Origin: Undibacterium pigrum
GTDB taxonomy: Bacteria > Pseudomonadota > Gammaproteobacteria > Burkholderiales > Burkholderiaceae_D
Assembly: GCF_003201815.1 (NCBI RefSeq)
Contig: NZ_QJKB01000010.1
Coordinates: forward strand, 1 to 64,000
Direction of reading: 5' to 3'
DNA length: 64,000 nucleotides
Of the stretch, positions 26,636 through 35,571 are shown piece by piece. The first letter of the stretch is position 1, and every line of letters starts with the position of its first letter. The position numbers and the translations under genes are program-made. Under the pieces are notes generated by a model. That model had not been told where the DNA came from, ran no database searches, and saw only the letters and a program-made list of their open reading frames with translations.

Positions 26636-27043
26636 ATGCAACTTAAAAACTACCTGCGCATCGTGCGCGCCAGTGCCTGGTATGACCTGATTGTCACCAT
26701 AGGTTTTGCCACACCCTGGAGTTTCACCCTCATCCACCAAAGCCTGACACAACTCAATAGCAGCCTGGGCATTGCAGGCGAATTTCCCGCTTTCGCTGCA
26801 GCCCATGTATTGATGGCAAACCTGCTGGGGTCCATCGTCACCATCTGGGCCATCCTGCGCCTGCGTGACACGCGCATGGAATATGGTCGCTATGACGCTG
26901 CCGGGCGTATCCTGTTCAGCATGTGGCAGCTGTATGCTGTTGCTCATGGAGCCAGCCAGATCATACTGGCCTTCACCGTATTTGAAATCGCTTTTGGGAT
27001 TTTGCAGTTACTGCCTGTTGAAAAACAGGCAGTAACTGATTAG
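26636..27043 (+). CDS. Small integral membrane protein of unknown function
   Basis: A 135-residue protein with about four hydrophobic segments. It has a conserved-looking start ([29 protein letters not shown]), then [27 protein letters not shown] and an [19 protein letters not shown] segment. I do not recognise a named family. The ribosome site GGAGAG is well placed before the ATG. It closes the iron-uptake run. Its stop codon overlaps that of the convergent cobQ by four bases, so the two transcripts must share their 3' ends. Confidence 0.7.
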   Translation: MQLKNYLRIVRASAWYDLIVTIGFATPWSFTLIHQSLTQLNSSLGIAGEFPAFAAAHVLMANLLGSIVTIWAILRLRDTRMEYGRYDAAGRILFSMWQLYAVAHGASQIILAFTVFEIAFGILQLLPVEKQAVTD

Positions 27044-28479
27044 AGCTTTTGCAAGGCATCCAACAGCGGCACACAGGCATCTGCCACTCTGTTAAGGCTA
27101 AGCTCACGCAAAGCAGCCAGATCGACCTTGTGTTCGCTTTCCAGCCCGGCCCAGGCCAGCAAGGCAGCACAGGCTTCGGGGTGGTCAAACAGGCCGTGCA
27201 GGTAAGTGCCGAGTATCAGGTCGTCTGGTGAACGTGCGCCTTCGTCTTCGCCATTGATGGTAAAAACGGGTTGCGTGTCATTGCTGGCGTAGGTGATGCC
27301 CATATGGATTTCGTAGCCGCTGACTTGTGCAGTGCTGGCGTTGAATGCGCAAACACCGGTCACTTGCTGCAGACGTTTCTCTTGCGTCAGCTCAGTGGTG
27401 ATATCCAGCAGGCCTAGCCCATCAGAATCACCAGCCTGCCCCTCTACACCATGCGGGTCGCTGATGATTTGACCCAGCATTTGATAGCCTCCACAAATGC
27501 CGATGACTTTACCGCCATAGCGTAAGTGCTTTTCAAGCACAGGCTGCCAGCCCTGTGCCTGTAAGAAAGCGAGGTCAGCACGTGTGTTTTTGCTGCCGGG
27601 CAGGATGATCAGATCGGCAGGTGGAATCGCCCTGTCCGGGCCTATGAATTGCAGGTCAACATCAGGGTGGGCACGCAAAGCATCAAAATCTGTATGATTG
27701 GATATGCGCGGTATAGCGGGGACGATGATGCGGAACTTGCCCGCATTGCCCTGGCTGGACTGTATCGCATCTTCAGCATCCAGTTGCAGACCATGCAGGT
27801 AAGGCAGGACTGCCAATACAGGTTTGCCGGTCTTTTTCTCCAGCCATTCAAGGCCAGGTTCCAGCAGACGGATATCACCGCGAAAGCGGTTGATGACAAA
27901 GCCTATGATGCGGTTTTGCTCTGACTCGGACAAACAATCCAGGGTGCCAACGAAATGAGCAAACACGCCACCACGGTCTATATCGGCCACCAGGATGACA
28001 GGACAATCTACGGCCTCGGCAAAACCCATGTTCGCGATATCGCGGTCACGCAAGTTCACTTCTGCCGGGCTGCCAGCACCTTCAACGATAATCGCCTCAT
28101 ATTGCTGTTGCAGGCGTTCATAGGATTCCAGCACCGCCCCCATGGCAATGGTCTTGTATTGGTGGTAATCGCGTGCATCCATGTCTGCCCTGACCTTGCC
28201 GTGGATGATGACTTGCGCACCAGTATCCGAAGATGGCTTCAGCAAGACCGGGTTCATATCGGTATGAGCAGGCAAACCCGCAGCCATTGCCTGCAAGGCC
28301 TGGGCGCGGCCTATCTCGCCACCATCGATGGTCACGGCACTATTGAGCGCCATGTTTTGCGGTTTCATGGGGACTACACGCACGCCCTGGCGATGCAACA
28401 AACGGCACAGGGCTGCAACCACCGTGCTTTTGCCAGCATCAGAGGTCGTACCTTGCACCATCAGTGTGGATATTTTCAT
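27040..28479 (-). CDS. cobQ: Adenosylcobyric acid synthase (cobyric acid synthase)
   Basis: It amidates four carboxylates (b, d, e and g) of adenosylcobyrinic acid a,c-diamide with glutamine and ATP. The 479 residues have an N-terminal P-loop-like ATPase domain ([20 protein letters not shown] and [10 protein letters not shown]) and a C-terminal class I glutaminase domain. The latter has the nucleophile Cys in [12 protein letters not shown] and the His of TYLHGLFDH. It is the last gene of the long minus-strand cobalamin run, 18 bases after the broken btuF-like gene. Full length, no defect seen. Confidence 0.96.
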   Translation of the reverse strand: MKISTLMVQGTTSDAGKSTVVAALCRLLHRQGVRVVPMKPQNMALNSAVTIDGGEIGRAQALQAMAAGLPAHTDMNPVLLKPSSDTGAQVIIHGKVRADMDARDYHQYKTIAMGAVLESYERLQQQYEAIIVEGAGSPAEVNLRDRDIANMGFAEAVDCPVILVADIDRGGVFAHFVGTLDCLSESEQNRIIGFVINRFRGDIRLLEPGLEWLEKKTGKPVLAVLPYLHGLQLDAEDAIQSSQGNAGKFRIIVPAIPRISNHTDFDALRAHPDVDLQFIGPDRAIPPADLIILPGSKNTRADLAFLQAQGWQPVLEKHLRYGGKVIGICGGYQMLGQIISDPHGVEGQAGDSDGLGLLDITTELTQEKRLQQVTGVCAFNASTAQVSGYEIHMGITYASNDTQPVFTINGEDEGARSPDDLILGTYLHGLFDHPEACAALLAWAGLESEHKVDLAALRELSLNRVADACVPLLDALQKL

Positions 28480-28497
28480 GGAATAAAATTCTTGTTC

Positions 28498-29305
28498 TCA
28501 GTGTTGTGCGGACTGCCATTCAGCAATCAATATATGCAATTGCACCAGCCCATGCTGTATCGCTGATGGGCCGGGTGAAAGTATATCTGCCGATTTTATC
28601 TCCAGCACTCTGCCATTTCTTACAGCAGGAATATGATCCCAGCCGTCGCGCCCAATCACGCTGTCAGGCCGGAATTTTTTACCACACCAGGAACCGATGA
28701 TGATATCTGGCGCACGCCGTATGATTTCTGCCGGGTCTGCAATAATGCGCTCCTTGGCACTATGGTGTTGCGCCAGGTCAGCAAAAGCATCTTCGCCACC
28801 AGCGATGTGGATCAGTTCTGAAACCCAGCCTATGCAGGACATCAGAGGATCATTCCATTCTTCGAAATAAATTTTTGGTCTGCGTGTCCAGCCTGCGCTT
28901 TGCTGTTTGACGGTGTCTATCTGCGCCTGCAATTCTGCGATCAATACTGCGCCTTGCTCCTGCTTGCCTACCAGGTTCGCCAATACCCCGATCATATGCA
29001 AAATACCGGCAACATCGCGCTGGTTGAAGGCATGTACTTCTACACCGGCACTGATCAGTTCACGCGAAATCTCTGACTGCATGTTTGAATAGGCAATCAC
29101 CAGGTCAGGCTTGACTGCCAGAATGCGGTCTATCTGTGCAGAAGAAAAACCACTGACCTTGTGGCTTCTCATCACGGGCACGTGCTGGCCTGGTGGTATA
29201 GCCAGAGATGCCAACCACATAGTCTTCTGCCTCCAGCGCATACAAGACTTCCACAGCTTCAGTAGAGAGGCAGGCAATACGTTGATACAGGCTGGCTGTT
29301 GTCAT
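28498..29305 (-). pseudogene. Second BtuF-like cobalamin-binding protein, split by a one-base frameshift
   Basis: The N-terminal part starts at ATG 29305 (AAGGA upstream) and reads MTTASLYQRIACLSTEAVEV through ISGYTTRPARARDEKP. The rest, KVSGFSSAQIDRILAVKPDLVIAYSNMQ to the end, continues in another frame. The two join if one base, an extra C in the minus-strand AAGCCACAAGG at about 29160-29163, is removed. Together they give one helical-backbone metal receptor protein of about 268 residues with no signal peptide. The parts keep conserved text, so the break is recent or a sequencing error. The start overlaps the stop of btuF by ATGA, so it was translationally coupled. Confidence 0.85.
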
Positions 29306-30216
29306 TTTTTTCCTTGTGGCTGCGCCATGGTTTTGTCGCGCTTTTGTCTGGCCTGATCCAGTGCCTGGCATATCAGCTTCGCGCCTTCGATGATGCGCGG
29401 TCCGGAGCGGTTAACCAGGTCACCCTCTATCGAGATCAGATTATTGTTTTTTGTTGCCAGCAAGGTAGGAAAAGTCTTCCATTGTTCGACGCCACTCACT
29501 GCCTGGTTTTTACTGTCTCCAGTGATGATGACTTCAGGGCTTTCCTGCAAGACTGCTTCTGTACCGACCACGGGTGCGGTAGTGGCTAGCTTACCAAAAA
29601 TATTTTCGCCTCCGCAGGTACGAATAGCGTCACTGACGATGTGACTATCATTCAGTGTATAGAGTGGCTTCCCCCAGACCTGATAGAAAACCTTGACCTT
29701 GCTTTTATTCTGGTACTGGCTGTTCAGTTGCTGCACTTGCTGCCTGAACTCTGCAGCCGCTACCTGCGCCTGTTTTTCGGTGCCGAACAGACTGCCAAAC
29801 TTGAGCAAAGTTTCTGCCACATTATCGAGCTTATGCGGTTCACTGAAAAAATAGGGAATACCAGAATTGTGCAACATTTCCAATTGACGCTCGTATGCCC
29901 CATGCATCCAGACGATGAGCAAATCTGGTTTCATCGCCAGTATGCGCTCAATATCCAGTTGGCGATTGTCACCAACCCGCGGGATATTCTTTGCCGCAGC
30001 CGGGTAATCACTATACTTGACCGTACCAATAATCCTGTCACCTGCCCCTGCGACATAAATCATTTCCGTCACATGCGGCGATAAACTTATAATTCGCTGC
30101 GCAGGCTTGGCCAGGGTTACCTGATTACCCATATCGTCAGTCACTGTAATAGCTGCGTGAGCACTACCCAGCGTCGCAAAACAAACCACCATTGCAAAGC
30201 TCAAAAGCTTGGACAT
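29302..30216 (-). CDS. btuF: Periplasmic vitamin B12-binding protein BtuF
   Basis: A periplasmic receptor that delivers cobalamin to BtuCD, 304 residues. A signal peptide ends at LGSAHA-AITVTDDMG. The fold signature is QRIISLSPHVTEMIYVAGAGDRIIGTVKYSDYPAAAKNIPRVGD, then LDIERILAMKPDLLIVW and, at the C-terminus, NRSGPRIIEGAKLICQAL. This matches cobalamin-type rather than siderophore-type binding proteins. It lies downstream of the aminotransferase gene on the same strand with a spacer of about 90 bp that holds a repeat element. Matching BtuC and BtuD genes are at 34798-36629. Confidence 0.9.
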   Translation of the reverse strand: MSKLLSFAMVVCFATLGSAHAAITVTDDMGNQVTLAKPAQRIISLSPHVTEMIYVAGAGDRIIGTVKYSDYPAAAKNIPRVGDNRQLDIERILAMKPDLLIVWMHGAYERQLEMLHNSGIPYFFSEPHKLDNVAETLLKFGSLFGTEKQAQVAAAEFRQQVQQLNSQYQNKSKVKVFYQVWGKPLYTLNDSHIVSDAIRTCGGENIFGKLATTAPVVGTEAVLQESPEVIITGDSKNQAVSGVEQWKTFPTLLATKNNNLISIEGDLVNRSGPRIIEGAKLICQALDQARQKRDKTMAQPQGKK

Positions 30217-30267
30217 AAGTTTCCCATATTCAAAATATCAACGCAAATACCACACCCTTTTTGCATT

Positions 30268-30312
30268 TTCTCTGTGCCTACTCTGTGTCTCTGTGCCTCT
30301 GTGGTTAGCGGT
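30268..30312 (+). repeat. Interspersed intergenic repeat (CTCTGTG-type), copy 1
   Basis: The core CTCTGTGTCTCTGTGCCTC is followed by TGTGGTTAGCGGTC. Two related copies flank 48490-48556. This copy supplies the stop codon of the neighbouring minus-strand aminotransferase gene, whose last codon pair and TAA lie inside the GGTTAGCGGTC tail. Confidence 0.75.
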
Positions 30313-31318
30313 CTTTTAAAACAAAGTCATCCAGCGCTTGTTCCAGCCGCAACCACCCCGCCTCGCTCCCAGGCAAGCCAAAACGCAAACCGTGCGGCCT
30401 GTGTGGCCCTTGCGCAAACCAGCGCAACCAGATGCCTCGTTCTGCCATGAATTGCCACAATTGTTCCGATTTATTGTTAAGGTCTTTATGACTGCACCAC
30501 TGGAACAAATCAGTACCTGATGAACGTATATCATGTGCTCTCAAAAGCTGGCGCAGCCGTTCACCATCTTGCTGCAAGCGTTGCGCAGTCAGCATTTGCC
30601 ACTGACAGTCATTCAAAGCAGCAATAGCGATTTGCTGGGCAGGCCCGCTGACACTCCAGGGGCCAAGATAATTCGCTAATTGTTGTAACAGATTTTTTTC
30701 AGCAGCCACAAAACCCAGGCGTATACCAGCCAGACCAAAGAACTTGCCTACCGAGCGCAAGACGATCAGGCCAGGCTGGTCTGCATGAGAAGCAACGCTG
30801 ATATCGGGCACGGTATCAGCAAAAGCTTCATCAACCACCAGCCAGCCACCACGCCCTGCCAGTTGTTCAGCCCAGCGCAAAAGCTGAGCTGCCGGGATAA
30901 ATTCACCGGTAGGATTATTGGGATTACACAGCACCACAACATCCGCCTGCTCAACGGCTGCATCCAGTTCTGCATATCTGCACTCTGTCACCGCATGAGC
31001 AGCTTGCCGCCATTGGTATGCATGTTCAGCGTAGCTGGGGGCAGATACGACGACCCGCGCAGCTGGACGCAAGCGTGGCAGGGCTTGTATCACCGCCTGT
31101 GATCCCGCCACGGCGAGCATCTGTGGCGCGCGATAATAAGCCTGAGCGGCTTGCACCAGTGCATCAGAATATTCAGGTAAACGATGCCAGGCATTCGCTG
31201 ACAATTGCGGTGCCGGATAAAAATGAGGATTGATGCCTGTCGATAAGTCCAGCCAGTCTTCCAGCGGGCGGCCAAAATGGCGCACGGCATCGCGCAGGTT
31301 ACCACCGTGTTCAAGCAT
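30305..31318 (-). CDS. cobD: Threonine-phosphate decarboxylase (CobD of Salmonella, CobC of Pseudomonas)
   Basis: A PLP-dependent fold-type I enzyme that makes (R)-1-amino-2-propanol phosphate, the linker between the corrin ring and the nucleotide loop. The start MLEHGGNLRDAVRHFGRPLEDWLDLSTGINP is characteristic. The PLP sites are VVLCNPNNPTGEF and the Schiff-base Lys in LRSVGKFFGLAGIRLGF. I start at ATG 31318: GGAG lies six bases upstream, and it overlaps the cbiB stop by eight bases. An in-frame GTG at 31330 is less likely. The stop codon lies inside an interspersed repeat, so the C-terminus may have been set by its insertion. Confidence 0.93.
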   Translation of the reverse strand: MLEHGGNLRDAVRHFGRPLEDWLDLSTGINPHFYPAPQLSANAWHRLPEYSDALVQAAQAYYRAPQMLAVAGSQAVIQALPRLRPAARVVVSAPSYAEHAYQWRQAAHAVTECRYAELDAAVEQADVVVLCNPNNPTGEFIPAAQLLRWAEQLAGRGGWLVVDEAFADTVPDISVASHADQPGLIVLRSVGKFFGLAGIRLGFVAAEKNLLQQLANYLGPWSVSGPAQQIAIAALNDCQWQMLTAQRLQQDGERLRQLLRAHDIRSSGTDLFQWCSHKDLNNKSEQLWQFMAERGIWLRWFAQGPHRPHGLRFGLPGSEAGWLRLEQALDDFVLKDR

Positions 31319-32264
31319 GGATGACTCCACTCAAAAATAAGACTGCCAACAAGGCTATGCCACACCACAAGGCAGCACCAGTCTCTACCAAGCGCAGGGC
31401 ACGCAAAATATCAATCGCCTTTGCTGCATCACCGCCACCCAGCGGTGGGCGCACTTCTGCCACGCCGTCATAACTGGCCGCACCACCCAGTGCCAGGCCA
31501 AGCGCACCAGCACCTGCTGCCATGACAGGGCCGGCATTCGGGCTGGGCCAGCCAGGTGCCTGACGCTGCCAGCATTGCCAGGCCAGACGGCTCTTACCCA
31601 ACGCGGCATAGGTGCATGCAGTCAGGCGTGCAGGTATCCAGTTCATGACGTCGTCAATGCGTGCTGCAACACAACCAAAGCGCAGGAAGCGCGCGGAGCG
31701 ATAACCCCACATGGCATCGAGAGTATTTACGAGGCGATACAAGATGGCACCGGGGCCACCCAGCAAGATGAACCAGAACAAGGTGGCGAAGACAGCATCG
31801 CAGCCATTTTCGAGGACGGACTCAACACTGGCTTTGGCCAGGTAGGCTTCATCCGCATCCTCTGTATCGCGACTGACGATATACGAAGTGCGCTTTCTCG
31901 CCTCTGGCAAATCACCCGCCTGTAAAGCAGTAGCGATGGCGGCATTGTGCTCATGCAGGCTGCGCAAACCAAGGCAAAAATACAGCAATACGATGTGAAA
32001 TATAGCAGCCAGCCAATAGTTTAAATATTGGGCCAGCAGCAGTACCAGCACACTTGATGCTACTAGTGGTAAAACCGCCAGACACCAGGCCAAGGCACCG
32101 GTCCAGCGGCTGGCTGCTGGCTTGTTCAATAGCCGTTCTATGGCATTGGCCAGATTACCAAAACCCACTAGCGGATGGTATTTGCGCACTTCGCCCAGCG
32201 CCAGGTCCAGCAAGATACCAAGCAGCAGGCATAGCACCATGACCACGCCATCCAGCATCAGCAT
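31311..32264 (-). CDS. cbiB: Adenosylcobinamide-phosphate synthase CbiB/CobD
   Basis: An integral membrane enzyme that attaches aminopropanol (phosphate) to adenosylcobyric acid. The 317 residues begin with VMVLCLLLGILLDLALGEVRKYHPLVGFGNLANAIE, the family's N-terminal signature, and include TSYIVSRDTEDADEAYLAKASVESVLENGCDAVFATLFWF in the conserved loop. It overlaps both neighbours (cobU by seven bases, cobD by eight), showing coupled translation with the enzyme that supplies its substrate. AAAGG precedes the ATG at 32264. Confidence 0.94.
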   Translation of the reverse strand: MLMLDGVVMVLCLLLGILLDLALGEVRKYHPLVGFGNLANAIERLLNKPAASRWTGALAWCLAVLPLVASSVLVLLLAQYLNYWLAAIFHIVLLYFCLGLRSLHEHNAAIATALQAGDLPEARKRTSYIVSRDTEDADEAYLAKASVESVLENGCDAVFATLFWFILLGGPGAILYRLVNTLDAMWGYRSARFLRFGCVAARIDDVMNWIPARLTACTYAALGKSRLAWQCWQRQAPGWPSPNAGPVMAAGAGALGLALGGAASYDGVAEVRPPLGGGDAAKAIDILRALRLVETGAALWCGIALLAVLFLSGVIHA

Positions 32265-32836
32265 GGCTGGCCTTTCAAATACAGTGGCAAACCGGCAGCG
32301 ACCCAGACCACATTGTCTGCGATGGCCGCCACCGCCTGATTCAAACGCCCAGCTTCATCGACAAACCAGCGCGACACTGCGCCCATGGGGACGATGCCCA
32401 TACCCACTTCATTTGATACCAGGATAATCTGCCCCGGTGCCTGCACCAGTGCATCCAGCAAATCCTGTCGTTGCACGGCAAACTGTGGTGGTGGTGTGAT
32501 ATGCCCTATCTCAGGAAAATCTACCTCTTCTGAAAACAGCAGATTCGACAACCAGACTGTCAGGCAATCGACGAGGATGATATTATCCGCACGGCTATGC
32601 GACATGATGGTCGCACCCAGTTCCAGGCTCTGTTCAAGCGTGCCCCAATCTGCAGGACGGCGTGCACGGTGATGCGTAATGCGCTCCTGCATTTCAGCAT
32701 CGCCTGCCCTGGCAGTTGCCAGATAAAGTACTTCTTGTTTGCCGTCGCTCAGCTTGCTTGCCATTTGCTCGGCAAAGGCACTCTTGCCCGAACGCGCACC
32801 GCCAAAAATCAGGCTGGTACTGTGTGCGGGTTTCAT
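32258..32836 (-). CDS. cobU: Bifunctional adenosylcobinamide kinase/guanylyltransferase
   Basis: It phosphorylates adenosylcobinamide and then activates it with GMP for nucleotide-loop assembly. The P-loop is GGARSGKS at residues 12-19, and the guanylylated histidine is one of the pair at residues 55-56 in THHRARRPADW. Further family text includes ILVDCLTVWLSNLL and LVSNEVGMGIVPMG. The 192 residues are normal. It overlaps cobB by four bases (ATGA) and cbiB by seven. The enzyme serves both de novo synthesis and salvage of imported cobinamide. Confidence 0.95.
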   Translation of the reverse strand: MKPAHSTSLIFGGARSGKSAFAEQMASKLSDGKQEVLYLATARAGDAEMQERITHHRARRPADWGTLEQSLELGATIMSHSRADNIILVDCLTVWLSNLLFSEEVDFPEIGHITPPPQFAVQRQDLLDALVQAPGQIILVSNEVGMGIVPMGAVSRWFVDEAGRLNQAVAAIADNVVWVAAGLPLYLKGQPC

Positions 32837-34146
32837 ATTTTATCCCTTAAGAACAATGCTGCCGTTGCCGCTGGATTGGAAGCAAAGTAGGCATGAAAAT
32901 AAGAAGCACGCACATTGCCAATCTTATAAATAGCTTCGCCTTGTTGCTGGGTGGAGTGCTTGATGGTATAGCTGCTGGCAGCCAACGAGGTTTCAAAGCG
33001 TGAGTAATGAAAGGTATGCCCGCGCAATTCACCCTGAGGTGTAGCCAGGGCTTGTGCACCCAGCGCTGCCAGCCGTTTTTGCATGATGACTTTGCCTGGC
33101 AAGATGCCCGCCATGGGCCAGCTTTGTTCTTGTTGATCCACCAGGCCTTCAGTAATTGCCATCATGCCGCCGCATTCTGCCAATATAGGCATGCCTTGCG
33201 CATGAGCGGCGTGCAGTGATGCCAGCCAGTTGCTGGCCTGTGTCAGTGTTTTTGCATGCAATTCAGGATAGCCACCGGGCAGGTACAAGGCTTCCGCTTG
33301 CGCAGGTATCGCTTCATCTGCCAAAGGTGAAAAGAAAACCAGTTCTGCACCCAGTCCTATCAGGCATTCAATATTGGCTGGATAGATAAAAGCAAATGCG
33401 GCATCACGTGCGATGGCAATGGTCTTGCCTGCCAGGCTGGCGGCTGACTGAGCTACATGCTGTGATGAGTGGTCTTGCAATTCAAAACTGGTTTCAGGCA
33501 AGGCATCCCAGGCTTGCATGTCCAGCTCCAGGCTGTCGGCCATGGTATCAAGTATGGCTTCAATGCGGTCCACTTCTTGTGGCAAGACTAGGCCCAGATG
33601 GCGTTCTGGCAAGGCTTCATCCTGCCTGCGCTGGCTACCCAACAAGGGTATATCGCGCATGGCAGCCGCCACCATCTTGGCATGGCCTTCAGAGGCTATG
33701 CGGTTGGCGATGACGCCAGCCAAATGCACAGGACCAAAATCACGCAAACCCATGGCCAGCGCGCCGACAGTCTGTGCCATGGCAGAGGCATCAAGCACAG
33801 CCACAACAGGCACGCCAAAGGCACGCGCCAGATCAGCCGATGAGGGGTTGCCATCATACAGGCCCATGACGCCTTCGATGAGGATGACGTCGGTATCCAG
33901 CGCAGCCCGTGCCAGCATGCCTTCAGAATCAGCCTGCCCTACCATCCACAAATCCAGCGAATGTACGGCTGAACCGCAAGCGCGTTCCAGCATCATGGGG
34001 TCGATAAAGTCTGGCCCGGTTTTAAAGACGCGTACTGTCTTGCCCAGCTTCACCAGCTTGCGGGCCAGTGCTGCGGTAGTCGTGGTCTTACCCTGGCCTG
34101 ATGCAATGGCCGAGATCAGTACAACCTTGGCGCTGGGCCTTACCAT
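32833..34146 (-). CDS. cobB: Cobyrinate or hydrogenobyrinate a,c-diamide synthase (CbiA/CobB)
   Basis: It amidates the a and c carboxylates of the corrin ring. The N-terminal ATP domain has ISAIASGQGKTTTTAALARKL and KTGPDFIDPMMLERACG, and the C-terminal glutaminase domain has the nucleophile Cys in ILAECGGMMAI. 437 residues, normal. Sequence alone does not tell the cobyrinate (anaerobic) form from the hydrogenobyrinate (aerobic) form. It overlaps cobO by seven bases. The corrin-ring genes that would make its substrate are not in this window. Confidence 0.92.
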   Translation of the reverse strand: MVRPSAKVVLISAIASGQGKTTTTAALARKLVKLGKTVRVFKTGPDFIDPMMLERACGSAVHSLDLWMVGQADSEGMLARAALDTDVILIEGVMGLYDGNPSSADLARAFGVPVVAVLDASAMAQTVGALAMGLRDFGPVHLAGVIANRIASEGHAKMVAAAMRDIPLLGSQRRQDEALPERHLGLVLPQEVDRIEAILDTMADSLELDMQAWDALPETSFELQDHSSQHVAQSAASLAGKTIAIARDAAFAFIYPANIECLIGLGAELVFFSPLADEAIPAQAEALYLPGGYPELHAKTLTQASNWLASLHAAHAQGMPILAECGGMMAITEGLVDQQEQSWPMAGILPGKVIMQKRLAALGAQALATPQGELRGHTFHYSRFETSLAASSYTIKHSTQQQGEAIYKIGNVRASYFHAYFASNPAATAALFLRDKI

Positions 34147-34778
34147 TCCACACCCGCCTGTGCCACGATGCCTTCTTTGAAAGCATGTTTGATGACATTC
34201 ATTTCTGTGACGGTGTCGGCAATCGCAATAATCTCTGGCAAGGCGCCGCGACCGGTGACGGCGACATGCTGCATTTCTGGCCTGCCATCGAGATCATCGA
34301 TGACCATCTGCAAATCCAGGTAATGATATTTGAGGGCAATATTGAGTTCATCCAGCACGACCAGACCTATGGTCGGGTCATTCAGAAAACGTTTTGCCTG
34401 TTCCCATGCTACGGCGGCTTTTTCCATATCGCGTTCACGGTTTTGCGTGACCCAGGTATAGCCTTCGCCCATGGCATGGAATTCGACTTCATCCGGAAAG
34501 CGTCGCAAGAAAATTTCTTCTCCTGTCGACATTGCGCCCTTGATGAACTGCACCACACCGACCTTCATGCCATGTCCCATGGCACGCATGACCATGCCAA
34601 AGGCGCTGGAACTTTTACCCTTGCCATTGCCGGTATGTACCAGCAAGACACCGGTCTTGCGCTGGGCTTTTTCTATCTTTTCATCCATCATCGCCTTCTT
34701 GCGCTGCATGCGGCGTTCATGACGGGTGTTGATATTGTCAGTCTCTGTGTCCGGCTTTGGTGGCATTGCACTTGTCAT
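34140..34778 (-). CDS. cobO: Cob(I)alamin adenosyltransferase CobO/BtuR
   Basis: It transfers the adenosyl group of ATP to cob(I)alamin or corrinoid precursors. The P-loop is GNGKGKS at about residues 50-56 in VHTGNGKGKSSSAFGMVMRA, followed by VGVVQFIKGAMSTGEE and LVVLDELNIALKYHYLD. 212 residues. The N-terminal 40 residues are charged and helical, a common extension in CobO. It is the first enzyme gene after btuD, only 19 bases away, so uptake and remodelling are transcriptionally linked. Confidence 0.96.
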   Translation of the reverse strand: MTSAMPPKPDTETDNINTRHERRMQRKKAMMDEKIEKAQRKTGVLLVHTGNGKGKSSSAFGMVMRAMGHGMKVGVVQFIKGAMSTGEEIFLRRFPDEVEFHAMGEGYTWVTQNRERDMEKAAVAWEQAKRFLNDPTIGLVVLDELNIALKYHYLDLQMVIDDLDGRPEMQHVAVTGRGALPEIIAIADTVTEMNVIKHAFKEGIVAQAGVEW

Positions 34779-34797
34779 GATTGTCTGTCTTTATTTT

Positions 34798-35571
34798 TCA
34801 GTTTTTCGGCAAGAATATGGTTTGCCCGCCATGGGTGAAGCGTTCTATCGGGTGTCCCAGACAGAGACTGAGCTGGAATGCACTGAATATGTCATCTGCT
34901 GGCCCGGCTTGCCAGCTACCATCACCCATCAGCAACAGGGCATGAGTGGCAATGCGATAAGCCATATTGAGGTCATGGCTGACCATGACGACAGCCTTGT
35001 TTTGTTGTGCATCTGCTTTACTGCACAAGCTGGCAAACAATTGCATGACGCTGACCTGGTGTCCAAGATCAAGCGCACTCGCCGGCTCATCCAGCAACAT
35101 CCACTTCGCATCCTGGGCCAGCAAGGCAGCAATCGCAACGCGCTGTCTTTCACCACCAGACAGGCTGCGCACATCGCGCTCTGCCATGTCGGCGACATCC
35201 ATTTCACGCAGGGAAGCCATGGCAAGATCCATGTCGTCATTATTTTCCCAGTAATGCGAATTCTGGTAGGGATGACGGGCACTGAGTACAGTATCCAGCG
35301 CAGAATAGCCAAAGGCATCTACCCTGCCCTGCGGCAAGAAAGAACGCTCACGGGCAAGGGCCGTCAATGCCCAGTCTTGCAAAGGTTTATCACGCAAATA
35401 GACCTGGCCACTTTCTATGGGACGCAGGCCAGCAAGCGTGCGCAGCAAGGTACTTTTACCAGCGCCATTGCGGCCTATGATGCACCAGCATTCACCTGGC
35501 TGTATTTGCCAGTTGAGATCACGCACCAGCACGCGCTTGCCTACCGATAAATTCAGGTTGCGGATATCCAT
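34798..35571 (-). CDS. btuD: Vitamin B12 ABC transporter ATPase BtuD
   Basis: A cytoplasmic ATPase of the B12/iron-siderophore importer class, 257 residues. Walker A is GRNGAGKST, the signature is LSGGERQRVAIA, and Walker B is WMLLDEPASALDLGHQ. The ATG is taken at 35571, sharing one base with the btuC stop (TGATG), with GGAGG six bases upstream. Together with BtuC and BtuF it forms the inner-membrane part of the cobalamin pathway. Confidence 0.92.
   Translation of the reverse strand: MDIRNLNLSVGKRVLVRDLNWQIQPGECWCIIGRNGAGKSTLLRTLAGLRPIESGQVYLRDKPLQDWALTALARERSFLPQGRVDAFGYSALDTVLSARHPYQNSHYWENNDDMDLAMASLREMDVADMAERDVRSLSGGERQRVAIAALLAQDAKWMLLDEPASALDLGHQVSVMQLFASLCSKADAQQNKAVVMVSHDLNMAYRIATHALLLMGDGSWQAGPADDIFSAFQLSLCLGHPIERFTHGGQTIFLPKN

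Noticed and set aside
34101..34838. A 245-residue frame antisense to cobO
   Set aside because: Opposite a certain gene; His/Phe-rich shadow text.
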